Positions 21,290 through 33,534 of a stretch of DNA of 64,000 bases are shown here, one piece after another. This DNA comes from Tricholoma matsutake (Eukaryota > Basidiomycota > Agaricomycetes > Agaricales > Tricholomataceae). Where the stretch lies: NCBI GenBank assembly GCA_026075535.2, contig AP026544.2:10292001-10356000 (forward strand), written 5' to 3'. How positions within the stretch are numbered: the first letter of the stretch is position 1; every line of letters begins with the position of its first letter. The position numbers were made by a program, and so were the translations under genes. The notes beneath the pieces are model-generated. The model was given only the letters and a program-made list of their open reading frames with translations, did no database searches and was not told where the DNA came from.

Positions 21290-23950
21290 TCAATATATGC
21301 ATAGTTACTTCATTAATAGATGGAGTATAAGGTATATATTGAATTCATCATGCTGTAGGAATGTGGAAGGAGGCTACAAGGATAGATACAACAAACATAC
21401 ATTGAAGTGACCGACGCTGGTAGTGATAAAGTCGCCGGTGGCCATAAGCGTAACAGTGGAGCTAAGCGAATGACTGGTGCTGGTTACTGTATGAGCTAAG
21501 AAAATGCATATGGGCCCATCCTAACATAATGCAGGGAAATGGGCCCATATGAATGATACGCCCAACGGAATGATTGGGTGGGCCCATGACAGTAAAAGGA
21601 AAACAGTATGGGCCCACACGACTTCAGTGCATCTCTCGGCGCCAGAAAACATAAAGTTGGCGCAGGCAATTCACATAGCTCTTAAAAGATTTGTATTGTA
21701 ATAGCAGCAGTAATTCAAGTCCTGTATGCTATAGTTGTGGGGGCCCATACTGTTTTAAGTCGTCTATTTAGGAAAAGATAAAGTGGGCACTGGTCATGCA
21801 CATAGTTCTTAAAAGACTTATATGCTAATCGTGGCCAGTGTGCACTAGAACATGGATAACAAACAAAGGAATGGTGACATGCTGTATGCTGTAGGAATGT
21901 GGGAGGATAAGGATATATGCAAAATCAGTACATTGTAGTGACTGGCGCCAGTAGTGAAAAGTGCCCAGCACCAGGAGTGAAAAGGTGACCGGAGCCGGTA
22001 GTGATAAAGTCAATGGTCCAAGAAAATGATGCCCAACTTCAGAAGGACAGGAAATTGTTGGCTTACTGGGAGGATGTGCGAGGGAGCACCTTGACACTCA
22101 ACAAGTCATCTATGTAGGAAAAGATAAACATTGTAGTGACCGGCCCCGGTAGTGATAAAGTCACTTGTGGGGATAAGCATCCAAGGTCAAGAGCTAAGTG
22201 AATGACTGGCGCCAGTTATTGTAGAACCCCACTTGTGAACTAATCGCCGCCGGTGGTCACTGATAACAAAAAGCAATGACATGCTGTAAAAGTAAGAAAC
22301 TGTTGACCAATGGGTATCACAAGCACCATGTACACTAATCGCCGCCGGATGACCGGTGCAGAATATATGCTAAAACAGTACATTGGAGTTGTAGAACCCC
22401 ATGAGCATGTGTATGGGCCCATCCTAAAATAATACAGGGAAATGGGCCCATACGAATGATACACTCAATGGAATGATCGGGTGGGCCCATGACAGTAAAA
22501 GGAAAACAGTATGGGCCCACATGACTATAGCGTACAGGACTTGAATTACTGCTGTTATTACAAATCATAAAGAATATATTCTAAAACAGTACATTGTAGT
22601 GACCGGCGCTGGTAGGGATATACACAGGCATGTAACAGAAGAGAACAATCATTAGTCAAAGACAGTAGTAATGTGCAATGAGAGTAGACGTAGATTAATC
22701 CTGACACTGGCCGGAAAGCAACTGTTGCTTGTGTGGCAGTCAGCTATTTCCGAACTGTATCTCTCAGCACCAGAAAAAGTAAAGGTGGCACTGGTCATTC
22801 ACATAGCTCTTAAAAGACTTCTATACTAATTGCAGCTGCTGTGCACTACAATATGGATAACAAACGCAGGAATGGTGACATGCTGTATGCTGTAGGAATG
22901 TGGGAGGATAAGGATATATGCAAAATCAGTACATTGCAGTGACCGGCGCTGGTAGTGATAAAGTCACTGGTGGTGATAAGCATCCAAGTCAAGAGCAAAG
23001 CAAATGACCGGTGCAGAATATATGCTAAAACAGTACATTGGAGTGATGGGTGCCAGAGAAGACAACCTTGCGCTGATCATTCCCATAGCTCTTAGACTTG
23101 TACACTAATCGCTGCTGGTGGTCACTGATAATGAAAAGCAATGACATGCTGTAAAAGTAAGAAACTATTGACCAATGGGTATCACAAACACCATGTACAC
23201 TAATCGCCGCCGGATGACCAGTGCAGAATATATGCTAAAACAGTACATTGGAGTTGTAGAACCCCATGAGCATGTGTATGGGCCCATCCTAACATAATAC
23301 ATGGAAATGGGCCCATACAAATGATACAATCGATGGAATGATTGGGTGGGCCCATGACAGTAAAAGGAAAACAGTATGGGCCCACATGACTATAGCATAC
23401 AGGACTTGAATTACTGCTGTTATTACAAATCATAAAGAATATATCCTAAAACAGTACATTGTAGTGACCGGTGCTGGTAGGGAGATACACAGGCAAGTAA
23501 GAGAAGAGAACAATCATTAGTCAAAGACAGTAGTAATGTGCAATGAGAGTAGACGTAGATTAATCCTGACACCGGCCAGACAGCAACTGTCACTTGTGTG
23601 GCAGTCAGCTATTTCCTAACAGGATGTCTTGGCACTGGAAAACATAAAGTCAGTGCCCGACATGGTGTAGTGATAATGTTACCAGGAGCAATAAGCATAC
23701 AAGTTCAGAGCTAAGCAAATGACTGGTGCCATGATCAGCGATGGTCACTGTACATGACCTAAGGAAATGTCTATGGGCCCTTCTCATAAAAGAATCTATA
23801 CACAAATGATACTTTGTAGGGACTGGTGATAGTAGTGACAACGGCGGTGATAATGCACCAGCACTTAGGGGCACATAGTTTGAAGAATATATGCATGGTT
23901 ATTTCATTAGTAGATGAAATATATAAGGGATCTATTGAATGTATTGCATC
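21290..23950. repeat. Array of palindromic subterminal-like repeats
   Basis: No gene. Contains at least 12 GGGCCC sites in context ATGGGCCCAT and about 9 ACCGGYRCCGGT-like palindromes followed by AGTGATAAAGTC, arranged in repeated blocks of several hundred bp (21940-22640 resembles 22900-23600). The two ends share ATATGCATRGTTAYTTCATTARTAGATG (21293 and 23887). A piece near 22015-22110 copies the last exon of gene E (33535-33753). The same blocks occur inverted at 32560-33530, on the other side of the KDZ gene. Confidence 0.7.
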
Positions 23951-24756
23951 CATGGCAGCACCAAAAAAAACTATCCACCAACTGCGGTGATATCCAAAGG
24001 CATGGTTTATTGTGCATGTTGGTGTCTTAAGTCAAACGTATCCTGGGGGTCAGTGGATGCATCTCCACGAGCTTTTGGTCTTGGCTTTGGATGGAGGCCG
24101 GGATCCATTGTCACATTCATCACTTCGACATTAGTGTTGCTGGGCTTTGATTGTTTAGGCCACCGGCCGCAACTATTGTGGTCATTTGACCATGCTCTTT
24201 TCGGCTTTCCCTTGCTTCCTTCTGCTGGTGTACTCATTCCAGCATCCTGTGTTGTAGTCACTTCATCGGTGTTGCGAGCATGGGATCTTGATCGTGTTTT
24301 TATCCAATGCTTTCTGTGGTCAGGGATTACACTATCGGTTGAAGCAACTGATGTTGCCTCAGGGATGGTATCCATCAGTAATGAAGCTAGTGTCATGTTC
24401 TGGTGAGAATTTTGACCTTGCCAAATGGCCGGTTGGAGGGCAGGTGCAGTGGAATCATGGATACTACCATGTTCCATCCATGCAGGAACCAGACCATTCA
24501 TTAAATGGCCCCCACGCTCCAAATCTGCAAGATAGCTAGCATAGGTAGGCTCTGTCATGTCAACTCCTGTAGGACCAGTCGTCAAACCCATCATTGCTGG
24601 AATATTGTGATCCTCCACTGTTACATATCGGCCAGGTGGAATGAGCACCTTCTGGTTCATGGGATCGACCAAAAGGTCCCATTCCAGCAGCATCAGGTTT
24701 TCTGGTAGCAGTGGAGCTAAACCAGCGGCTTGCTGCTTTTTCTTTTGTTGTTTCGG

Positions 24757-26089
24757 TGATGATGCTCAACCCGGAAACCCAAACAAAACCCACAAAAGGC
24801 TTTGGATGGTATAACACGAGTCAGAGGAAGGATGCGAGGCCTTTAGATGTCACCTGTCAGACTGACCGTCAAATAGTCATAAAACAACTGCTTGTCGAAG
24901 CAGTTCGAGGCTAAAAGAATGTGTTTCGAGACTTTGTGATGATTTTTGAGGGGTTGCGATGATTTGCGAGACTTTGCGATGATTTTTGAGGTGTTGCGAT
25001 GATTTTCGAGATGTCGCAATGCTTTTCAAGATGTCACAATATTTGTCGAAGAAGTTTCAAGAAATTTCGAGTGCGCAGATATGTTTGGATGCAAGATTGG
25101 GGGACTAGACGAGTAGTAGAAGTGAAGAAAAGGCTAATCAAGGGAAGCGAGAGCAAAAATAGTGTAATGCAAGGAATTTTGAGGAATTTTGAGGAATTTT
25201 GAGGAAGTTTAGCATAAAACACCAAACTTCGGACTGAATAAGACTAAACCAAACTCTCAAATCACTGTGATCTGGGAGGAAGACGACGACATTCTTGTTT
25301 TTCTTTGTATCTAGTACATCTTTTTATATAAAATAAAGAAAGTACCTAAAAAGGCTAGAGAACATGTGTAGAACATGAGGCAAAAGATATGAGTTAAGGC
25401 ACAAGGCCAAAAAGGAGACTGGAATCCGAACAAGAAAGATATATATCATATGATGAAAGAGTAATAAAAGGAAGGAACTAAAAGAGACTGTCCTTTATGT
25501 ATAAACTGCGCTAAGTCTCGCAATAATGCATCCAGCGGGTTCTGTGCGCAATAGGGACTTGGAACAAGGCTGACCTATGATCAGCAGGTTTGGGCACAAG
25601 TTGGAATACATCCTAGTGCTTGTTACTCCATCATATAGATAACAAATGTGGCGCCCAATGTCGCTCGCAGTCTCTCAATATCGATCGATAACGCTCGACG
25701 ATGCTCGACGATGCTTGAGGATGTTCGATCGCATTCGATACAATGCTCGACTGCATTCGACAATGCTTGATCGTGTTCGATATGATGCTCGATGATGTTT
25801 GACGATGTTCGATCGTGTTTGATACAATGCTCAATCGTGTTTGATACAATGCTCGATGATGTTCAACAATGTTCAATCATGTTTGATATGATGCTTGACC
25901 ACATTCGACAATGCTCGATCGCGTTCGACAATGCTCGCGATGCTCGACCGCGTTCAACACAATATCGCGCTTGGTAGACTTGGTCAGGAGTGGTCGCACT
26001 GCTTCTGGGACCTCATGCGAGTTATCCGATGTGATTAGAATGTGGTCAAAATGGTGAATCGGCCTTTGAGCCAAGGAGACAACCTATCA
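24757..26089 (+). mobile_element. LTR-like element copy 1, TGAT...ATCA, 4-bp TSD
   Basis: Begins TGATGATGCTCAACCC and ends AACCTATCA, flanked by TCGG on both sides (24753-24756 and 26090-26093). A second copy at 55934-57078 has the same ends. It contains TGGCGCCCAATG, a primer-site-like string, and no ORF. The strand is arbitrary. TG...CA ends fit a solo LTR; the 4-bp duplication is short for gypsy or copia. The second copy's TSD is GCGT/GCAT (one mismatch). Confidence 0.75.
25670..25975. repeat. Degenerate GATGCTCGA tandem motif
   Basis: Roughly 20 variants of GATGCTCGA/GATGTTCGA/CAATGCTCGA in 300 bp, inside LTR-like copy 1. Only a short piece is present in copy 2 (about 56785-56830), so the array length differs between copies. 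Confidence 0.7.
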
Positions 26090-28062
26090 TCGGTACTGGT
26101 GCACTCTCACTTTCGGGTTGCTGTGTGGTGGCCTTGGGCCATTTGCCTTTTGTTTTCTTTTTGGTTCATTTGCACTTCAGTGGATTGCGTGGAGCTGCTG
26201 TCATTCCTTCGGTCTCCATGTCATCCAAGTCTGTAAATTCTTGTAATTGAACTGCCAGCCAAAGTGTTCCCTCCCATGAATTAAGGACATTTGTGAATTC
26301 GAAACCAATCTTTCCTTCTTCCTGCCTTCCCATCCAATGGGTAAAACATGCCTCGATATCATGTTTATGCATTTTCGATGGTTCCCACAATAATACAAAC
26401 TCCTCATCCAGTGATTCATCTGAGTCTTCTGGTGCTGCAGTCAATGCTCATAATCTCCCCAGCACCGAGGAAGTTGCGCAGCTCTTTCCTCCTTTCTGCA
26501 GAGGCATATAGTCCACCTGGTTGATAAATTTGGATTGCAGTGTGTGAATATCAAGCCACGGGACATGACCGGAGGTTCTCCTTGCAGCTAAATCTTGCTG
26601 GGGATCAGTATCTTCATTAATCAAAAATGGTTCACTCACTGTACATCCTTTCAATGTATGCCCGTAAAACTTGTTTTTGGTAATTCAAAAACTGGGCATT
26701 GTTGCCATGGCAGATAAGACAGTTCGCCGGTAGCAGTGGCTGTCCCTTCACTCCAGTCTCCAGGATTTCTTTAGGCTTTGCCCCACCAGCAGGTCGTATC
26801 ACTGATTTCTCCTCTTCATTGGCAGTGAGATATTCCTCGATGTATGCCTCAAACATGTCTGCAATAGGCTTTTCATGCCACCCAGGTTCATCGGCGATGA
26901 AATTTGGCTTACTGTTGCCTAGAAAGCTATTTGTTTCAAACCTACAAATTCTTCATTAGTCGCCGTTAAATGCCAGGTGAATGGACATACACGCTCCACT
27001 TCCTCTTGCCCGCTGGATTTACCCATCCACCCAACACAACCATTCGAACCCCAAGTTCAAGATACATCGAATTTTGAAATTCATTCATATGCTTTGTGAG
27101 AGTTTTCTCGGCATCCCTAAGATCAATTCAGCCAAGTTACTGAATTACGGGCGATACACGTACTTTTGCTGAACAGCCGATGGTGGGCCGGTATTCATCC
27201 ATTGTTGCCGAAGTGCCTCAATCTTTGCATTTTCCTTTGAATCATTGGAGATTCTTTTGTTGACCTTTGCATATTGCCATGAATATTCGGCCATCCAGTC
27301 CAGTCATCCTTTCTCCAGATCTGGAGCCTCCCGTCCAATCGCCATCTCTATTTCTGACCCATACAGGTGGATAATTACTTTGCGCCGTGGAGGGACCTTG
27401 CCAACTGCCACCTTCGGTGGTTTGCAAGCATTTTGTCTGTACCAAGCTCTAATATGCTGATAATCATGTTTGTCAAAGAGCAGAATATACATCAAGGGCT
27501 TATTGCTCACTTCCTGCAGGCCATCCATTGGAGGTTTAACAGGTAAATTAAATAAGTCCGTCATGGCACCTTGTAAGGTTAGTTGTTGCACTTTACAGTT
27601 TTTCGATGTCTTCCAGTCGTCCACTCATTGCCATAGCACATTCAGTTCTGCTGGTGACCACTTATGGGCAACTGGTTGAAATTCCGCACTAGAACTTGAA
27701 GGACAGCTGCCAAAGTCTTCCCCACTTTAATCAGCATCCTCGGCAGACATGATAGTCAATGTGGACGCAGTAGACAGGTTGTGCTGGCAAATACATTAGG
27801 TACCTTGATATTGCATCAGACTGTCCCTGAGGACTATTTACAGGTCATATTTCAGCCTCAATATACCCTAATATACCCACGACTTTGCTTGGTACACCTT
27901 TAATCCTCTTGCCACACCTTAATATATCACAATGTCCCTGAGCAGAACAGCGAGTAGTGGAGTATTATTAGCTGGGTGGTCCACCAAGTATTTAGAATTT
28001 TATAAAAAAAAAGGTAAGATTAGTAAACCATCATTTGTTGTCTTCAGTCATGGCTCCAATCG

Positions 28063-28116
28063 AGCCATTCAAGCCATTCAAGCCATTCAAGCCATTCAAA
28101 CCATTCAAACCATTCG
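28063..28116. repeat. 9-bp microsatellite (GCCATTCAA)n
   Basis: Six tandem units, four GCCATTCAA followed by two with ACC starts. It lies between gene F and a truncated LTR. The small ORF 27932-28120 that it extends (ending AIQAIQTIQTIR) is not a recognisable gene. Confidence 0.8.
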
Positions 28117-28204
28117 CTGATAGATGGATGTATTGTCAGTGGGGCCACAATTACAATGTCAGTGGCAGGGTACATGCAGCAAGTATGGTCGAATATCACA
28201 AATG

Positions 28205-28841
28205 ACGAGCTAATTTACCTATGCCGCTATTACACACTTCCACCATGCTGGCACACCACACACATCGCCGACACAGCCACTAGCAACAGCATAGCCACCT
28301 ATGGTCCATCACCAACTCACCAACACCTGATATACCAATGTATCTGTTACAGTGAGTTATGACCACCCCATGCTACCAACACACTCCCACAGCACTGGCA
28401 CAGCTACACACATCGCCGACACAATCACCCTTGCTGCCGGCACAGCCACAGGTGAATACGACAACAACACGCCGGCAATATGCATCCTGGCAACAGCACC
28501 ATACATCTTTATTACCCTTCCATCCACATCCAGCAGCACCGACATTATCCTATTGATGCAGTATTTTCCTATTATGTGACTACACCCGATGCGGCCTTCC
28601 CAAATCACACACTACACTTGATGTGGCCTTTTACTTGCATGGTCGATCTTTTTCTTATATATTACTTATTTTTTATTCCTTAACCTTTGTGCCTACTTCC
28701 ATGCAACAAAGGTATAGTAACTTCCAGTTCTTTTAATTGTAGTAACTTATGGTTCCTACTTCCATCCAATGAAGATAATTTGATCCTGTCTTTCCCGTAA
28801 ACATAAGTCTAGTGTAGGCTGCCAAACACGGCATCCTTCCA
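28205..28841 (+). mobile_element. 5'-truncated LTR family A
   Basis: From AATTTACCTATGCC to CATCCTTCCA it matches the 3' two thirds of the LTR at 8318-9133. The 5' part (TGTAAGTCTGG...) is lost or strongly diverged. It lies 9 bp beyond the TAG of the KDZ ORF, so this LTR inserted just downstream of the transposase gene. No target duplication could be confirmed. Confidence 0.75.
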
Positions 28842-28850
28842 ATTATCTGG

Positions 28851-31800
28851 CTACTCAAAACCCCAGACATTTCCTACCCGTGGATGTATGGCTTTGAAAA
28901 TATGCACAGAGGAAGTGGCCATCCTTTTCCAGTTCGCCACCTGACGTTTGGTATATGCCACAGCTCCTGGCGAGGTCTGAGTCTCCAAGCAGTTAACCCA
29001 GACCTCTGCTCTGTGAAGAAAATAATGTGGGATCCAAGCCATTTCATGACTAGTAATTGATAACTCCTCCGACCATCTATCATGTTTGGCATTCGCCCAT
29101 AACCAGTGCACCCTGTAGACTAAATAATAGTGAAGTCACTCATTAAAGTGAATTGAGGTGTACTTACATTCTTTCATCATTTCGCTTGCCTCGACATTGG
29201 CTTGGACATTAATGGTCCAAAACCATGGCAATGGTTCATCCTGTCTCTGGCTTCCACCCTCAGCATTGCCGGTACCACCCCTCACTGTGGCAGTTCAAAT
29301 CTTGAGTTCATCCCGGTGCAATACCTGATACTTGGACTGCATCTCAGGTGAACATCCCAATGATACCATTGCAGCCCTTGCAGCATTGTATACCTGACGA
29401 TGTGCTTGAACCCAGTGGCTAATAGCATGCACCTTTGACCAAGCCCTTCCCTTTTTGTTCTTGGAGGTGGCGAGACATAAATTCTTTCTGAATAAGAAAG
29501 ATTTCTCACTGAGGGCCATTCTAACGCCCTGGAGCTCATCACTTGCTTGTCCTTCCCTCAATCTCAACTCTTTCTCGGCAAGGGAATCCAAACCAAGCTG
29601 AGTAATTTGTGGAAAGCCAAATGTAGAGGGAAGAGGTAATGGGTATGTTTCAGCGGTATGGACTGCTGCTACCAGGGGCCTTGTAATAAATGGGTTGCTT
29701 TGATCATCGTCATCCAAGTTAGTCTGGTAATTGGGAGCTTGTGATGGGAGTACTGGTCTTGGTGGCGAGTCATTAAGCTTTTGCAGTGTATCCAATGTGT
29801 CATTGTTCACAAATTGTTCTGATTTAGCAATGAAGGAATCCACTCTGGTATCAAGGTTTTGCCATTTTGTTGCAATCTTCAGCTTATCGGCCTTGGACAA
29901 CACTGAACGCTGTTGACGTATAAAAGTCTGAAGAGCCAGTCTGATACTAGTTAGCATAGGAATATTTTGCAATGGCTGGATATGCACTGGGCTTCCTCAA
30001 GTTTGAGGCCAAGAGCAACCCAGGTGGTTTCACCCTTTCCATCACCGGTTTCATCTTCATCCTCTAGAAGGTTCATTTGAAGGTCACTTCATGTGACCAC
30101 TACCTGACCAGGGTTTATATCATAGATGTCCATTGCTTCTGGATCGGTTAGACATGTTGCCTGAGAGTGTTTTTCCAATTCTTTCCAGGTTGCAATCTCC
30201 TCAGGGTCTGAGTTTGCCGTGTACTGCAATAGGTCCACCCGGCTTTCCTCTTCACCTGCCACAGCGGCTCTGAATCGGTGGGTGGTGGTAACCACTACAT
30301 CTGGTTCCAAGTCAATCTGGCACAAGGTACAAACATGTATTCACCTATGTCCTGCATTTTTTTGAAGTTGGAATCCCCCATATGATCATCCAAGGTTTCA
30401 ATCCATCCAGAAATGGTAGCATTTTGGGTACTAGGTGAGATTTCATTCAACACTGACCACAATGATTCAAGGATTTCTCCATCCACTTGTCCAGCGCCAG
30501 GAATGAAACTCGGTGAAAAGTGTGAGAAACATTGCCAGATGTGGCCACCGACATGGAAAAGACTAATACCATGCAGAATGGCGATGCCAAGTGGTAGCTG
30601 GATATACTGACTCTCCTCCATCCGAAGTCTGAGCCTCTTCCAATACTGGCACATTATATCATAAATCAAAATGATTTTCTTGAGTCTGGTGATATTAGTG
30701 TTTTTCAAGGCTTCAGATAAAGAATAGTCCATGTTTGCTTGTCTAGAAAACATTACACAATGTCTCTCAAAATGTGAAGATATATCACTGTTCCCCTTTT
30801 TAGAAGTCAACCCCCACACTGGGGCAGAAGCAACCATGACAGCCACAAGCAGTTGCACCGACACCAGTTACATCAAGACCCTTGTATTTGATGAAGCGGT
30901 CATTTACAGCATGATGCTCATTGCAGGTTGGTTTCTAATTTGGAGTTAGTAAATACACTGAAAGTCTTTCAAATATCTTACCTCTGTGACTTCCTTAGCA
31001 ACAGTGAGGTGTGCTTTGTAGCGATTTGGCTCGGTCATGAAAAAATCACCATGACTGAGCTTAATATCACAGTGAGCATTTTCGCGCTTCTGATGAACAG
31101 CGGTGAAGTTTCCATCCATGACAAAAGTCCGAGTGTATGCCATTCTGAGGTAAGATTACATTAAATACATTCCAATTCATGTGATTTGACTTACTGCCGG
31201 CACTGGACTGTGATTCTCCCCAGCGGCCTCTCCACTTCAAATGTTTCAACATTCACCATAGCCAGCTTGCCCTGAGAAGCTCCCTGTATCGATCCTCAAG
31301 TACCAATGTCAGAGATATTGACAACTGTAGTATATCAATCATACCTCCATGGCACTAGGAAATAAGGGTGAAGTCATGCGCCGGAGCTTCTGGTAGTATT
31401 GATAGGCTGAAGATTTACATTCCAGATTGGACAATCACGCATCATCGAGGACTTTAAATGTGAATGTGGTCTTGATATTTTTGTAGCTGACTGGGAAAAG
31501 CCCCGATTGCAACAAGTGATTTTCCTGCTCTTGACAGGAATTAGGGCAATTACACCACTTGACCCACATACGATGTACACCGGAAACATCAATTACTGTC
31601 AATTTGTGACAATCCATCAGCATTGGGAAAGTTGTGGGACCAAGGTCATAAACACTGGTAAACCTTTTCATCTCCTTGACGATGTTGTTGGTTCCATCAC
31701 CTTCTGTTGCATCATCCAAATCATCTTCATAATTGTCGGCCTCTTGTCCAACCACATCTGGCGCCAATGGGTGAAAGTAACTTGGGCAGGATGCACCATT

Positions 31801-32396
31801 GTGACCAAGATGTAAAACTAACCCGACTTGGAACAACCAAGCTGGTTCAAAATAGGAACCTATCCAGTGGTCGATGCGGTGAAATGGGTTAGAAGCATGG
31901 TTATCATGGCAGCAGTCAGTACAGAACATGGGATCGAAAAGACAGTCTTGGCATCGCCAGGTAGCAGCATCATCCCCACACAAATTGCATTTCATGCAAT
32001 CAGGTACTTCGTTGGATAGTAGTGCTTCCAAATACATGGCCTTTTTAGGCAACCATTCTTCGATGTAATCTTGAGGTGTCTGAGGGTAATATTAGCATAG
32101 TAAATGTGGTAGCCATAATAAGTCACCTTTGAAGAGGGGGGATCAAGATCTGCAATGAAATTTAGAGCGTGATGCTGAATTGGTTCATCGGACATCAGAG
32201 ATGTTATATTGGTGTTGGATGTGGTCGCCGATCCTGACACTGGTGCACTTATCTTGGCCTTCTTATGCCTTGGAGTTGGCTGAGGACTTTGCTGAACTGG
32301 TACAAAGTGATCCCTGGGTCCCCGCGATGTCTGGGAGTGAACGACAGTCATCTGGGTGATTCTTCCAATGATGGTGCAAGTGTGTCCTCTAGGCAT
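28851..32396 (-). pseudogene. KDZ-type transposase with CxC2-like domain (copy 2)
   Basis: Start ATG at 32396 (MPRGHTCTIIG). A plausible intron (GTGACT...CTCAG near 32090-32130) joins to a CxC2-like cysteine cluster at 31800-32050: CNLCGDDAATWRCQDC, FCTDCCHDNHASNPFHRIDH. Then come SNLECKSSAYQYYQKL, an acidic catalytic segment VMDGNFTAV (about 31115), IYDIMCQYW (about 30650), FSPSFIPGAGQVDGEILESLW (about 30480), and a helical C-terminus ending in a TAG at 28851. The Asp-Asp-Glu set of the KDZ (Kyakuja-Dileera-Zisupton) family is visible, but at least five frame breaks or stops occur around 31150-31400 and 29990-30090. It lies between gene F and the palindrome array. Confidence 0.82.
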
Positions 32397-32559
32397 GATG
32401 GTTTGTAGAGCGATGTAAAATTATGAACAAGCATCTCCAGGATTATATAGGCACTGTAGGCAGTGAGGAAACATGGCAACATGGTGATGTAAATGACAAT
32501 GGTACCATGTAGAGGTTACTATGGGACTGTTCTACACAGCATACTAACATGTTACCTAG

Positions 32560-33530
32560 GTCATACTCAGAAAGCTACTGTCGATGTTTCCAATGTAAAA
32601 TTACACCAGCGGTGTTTGTGATACCCATTGGTCAATAGTTTCTTACTTTTACAGCATGTCATTGCTTTTTGTTATCAGTGACCACCGGCAGCGATTAGTG
32701 TACAAGTCTAAGAGCTATGGGAATGATCGGCACGATGTTGTCTTCTCCGGTGCCCGTCACTCCAATGTACTGTTTTAGCATATATTCTGCACCGGTCATT
32801 CGCTTTGCTCTTGACTTGGATGCCTATTGCCACCAGTGACTTTATCACTACCGGTGCCGGTCACTGCAATGTACTGATTTTACATATATCCTTATCCTCC
32901 CACATTCCTACAGCATACAGCATGTCACCATTCCTGCATTTGTTATCCATATTGTAGTGCACAGTGGCCACAATTAGTATACAAGTCTTTTAAGAGCTAT
33001 GTGGATGACCAGTGCCGCCTTTACCTTTTCCCGCACTGAGAGATACAGTTTGGAAATAGCTGACTGCCACACAAGTGACAGTTGCTTTCTGGCCAGTGTC
33101 AGGATTAATCTACGTCTACTCTCATTGCACATTACTACTGTCTTTGACTAATGATTGTTCTCTTCTGTTATGTGCCTGTGTATATCCCTACACCAGTCAC
33201 TACAATGTACTGTTTTAGGATATATTATTTATGATTTGTAATAACAGCAGTAATTCAAGTCCTGTATGCTATAGTTGTGTGGGCCCATACTGTTTTCCTT
33301 TTACTGTCATGGGCCCACCCAATCATTCCATTGAGCATATCATTCATATGGGCCCATTTCCCTGTATTATTTTAGGATGGGCCCATATGCATTTTCATAG
33401 CTCATGGGGTTCTACAATAACTGGCGCCAGTCATTCACTTAGCTCTTGACCTTGGATGCTTATCCCCACAAGTGACTTTATCACTACCGGTGCCGGTCAC
33501 TACAATGTTTATCTTTTCCTACATGGACGA
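32560..33530. repeat. Inverted copy of the palindromic array
   Basis: No gene. Reads as the reverse complement of blocks in 21290-23950, with CACTACCGGTGCCGGTCACT (two copies, about 32865 and 33485) and the GGGCCCAT set (33280-33385). The two arrays face one another across the KDZ gene (28851-32396), as long subterminal inverted repeats would. Divergence of a few percent. Confidence 0.7.
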
Positions 33531-33534
33531 CTTG

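Larger units (their letters stand above)
24007..27750 (-). pseudogene. KDZ-linked unassigned ORF (gene F), interrupted by LTR-like insertion
   Basis: Start ATG at 27750 (MSAEDAD), then a TAA where CAA is expected, and other stops (near 27625 and 27300). Pieces read VDDWKTSKNCKVQQLTLQG, KHDYQHIRAWYRQN, DMFEAYIEEYLTANEEEKS and EFVLLWEPSKMHKHDIEAC. It ends at 24007 with basic and Ser/Thr-rich sequence (KPKRAWSNDHNS). An LTR-like element (24757-26089) sits inside. Deleting it and one TCGG copy restores a continuous frame through the junction. It sits beside the KDZ gene at 28851-32396 on the same strand. The N-terminal part may be analogous to gene B. No domain was recognised. Introns may explain some breaks, but several stops look like point mutations. 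Confidence 0.55.

Noticed and set aside
21290..23950. CRISPR array
   Set aside because: The repeats are palindromic transposon blocks of uneven spacing, with no identical direct repeats and unique spacers, in a fungal context.
24007..27750. TET/JBP dioxygenase next to KDZ (known linkage in basidiomycetes)
   Set aside because: I looked for the His-x-Asp and His/Arg motifs in genes A, B, C, D, E, F, G and H and found none.
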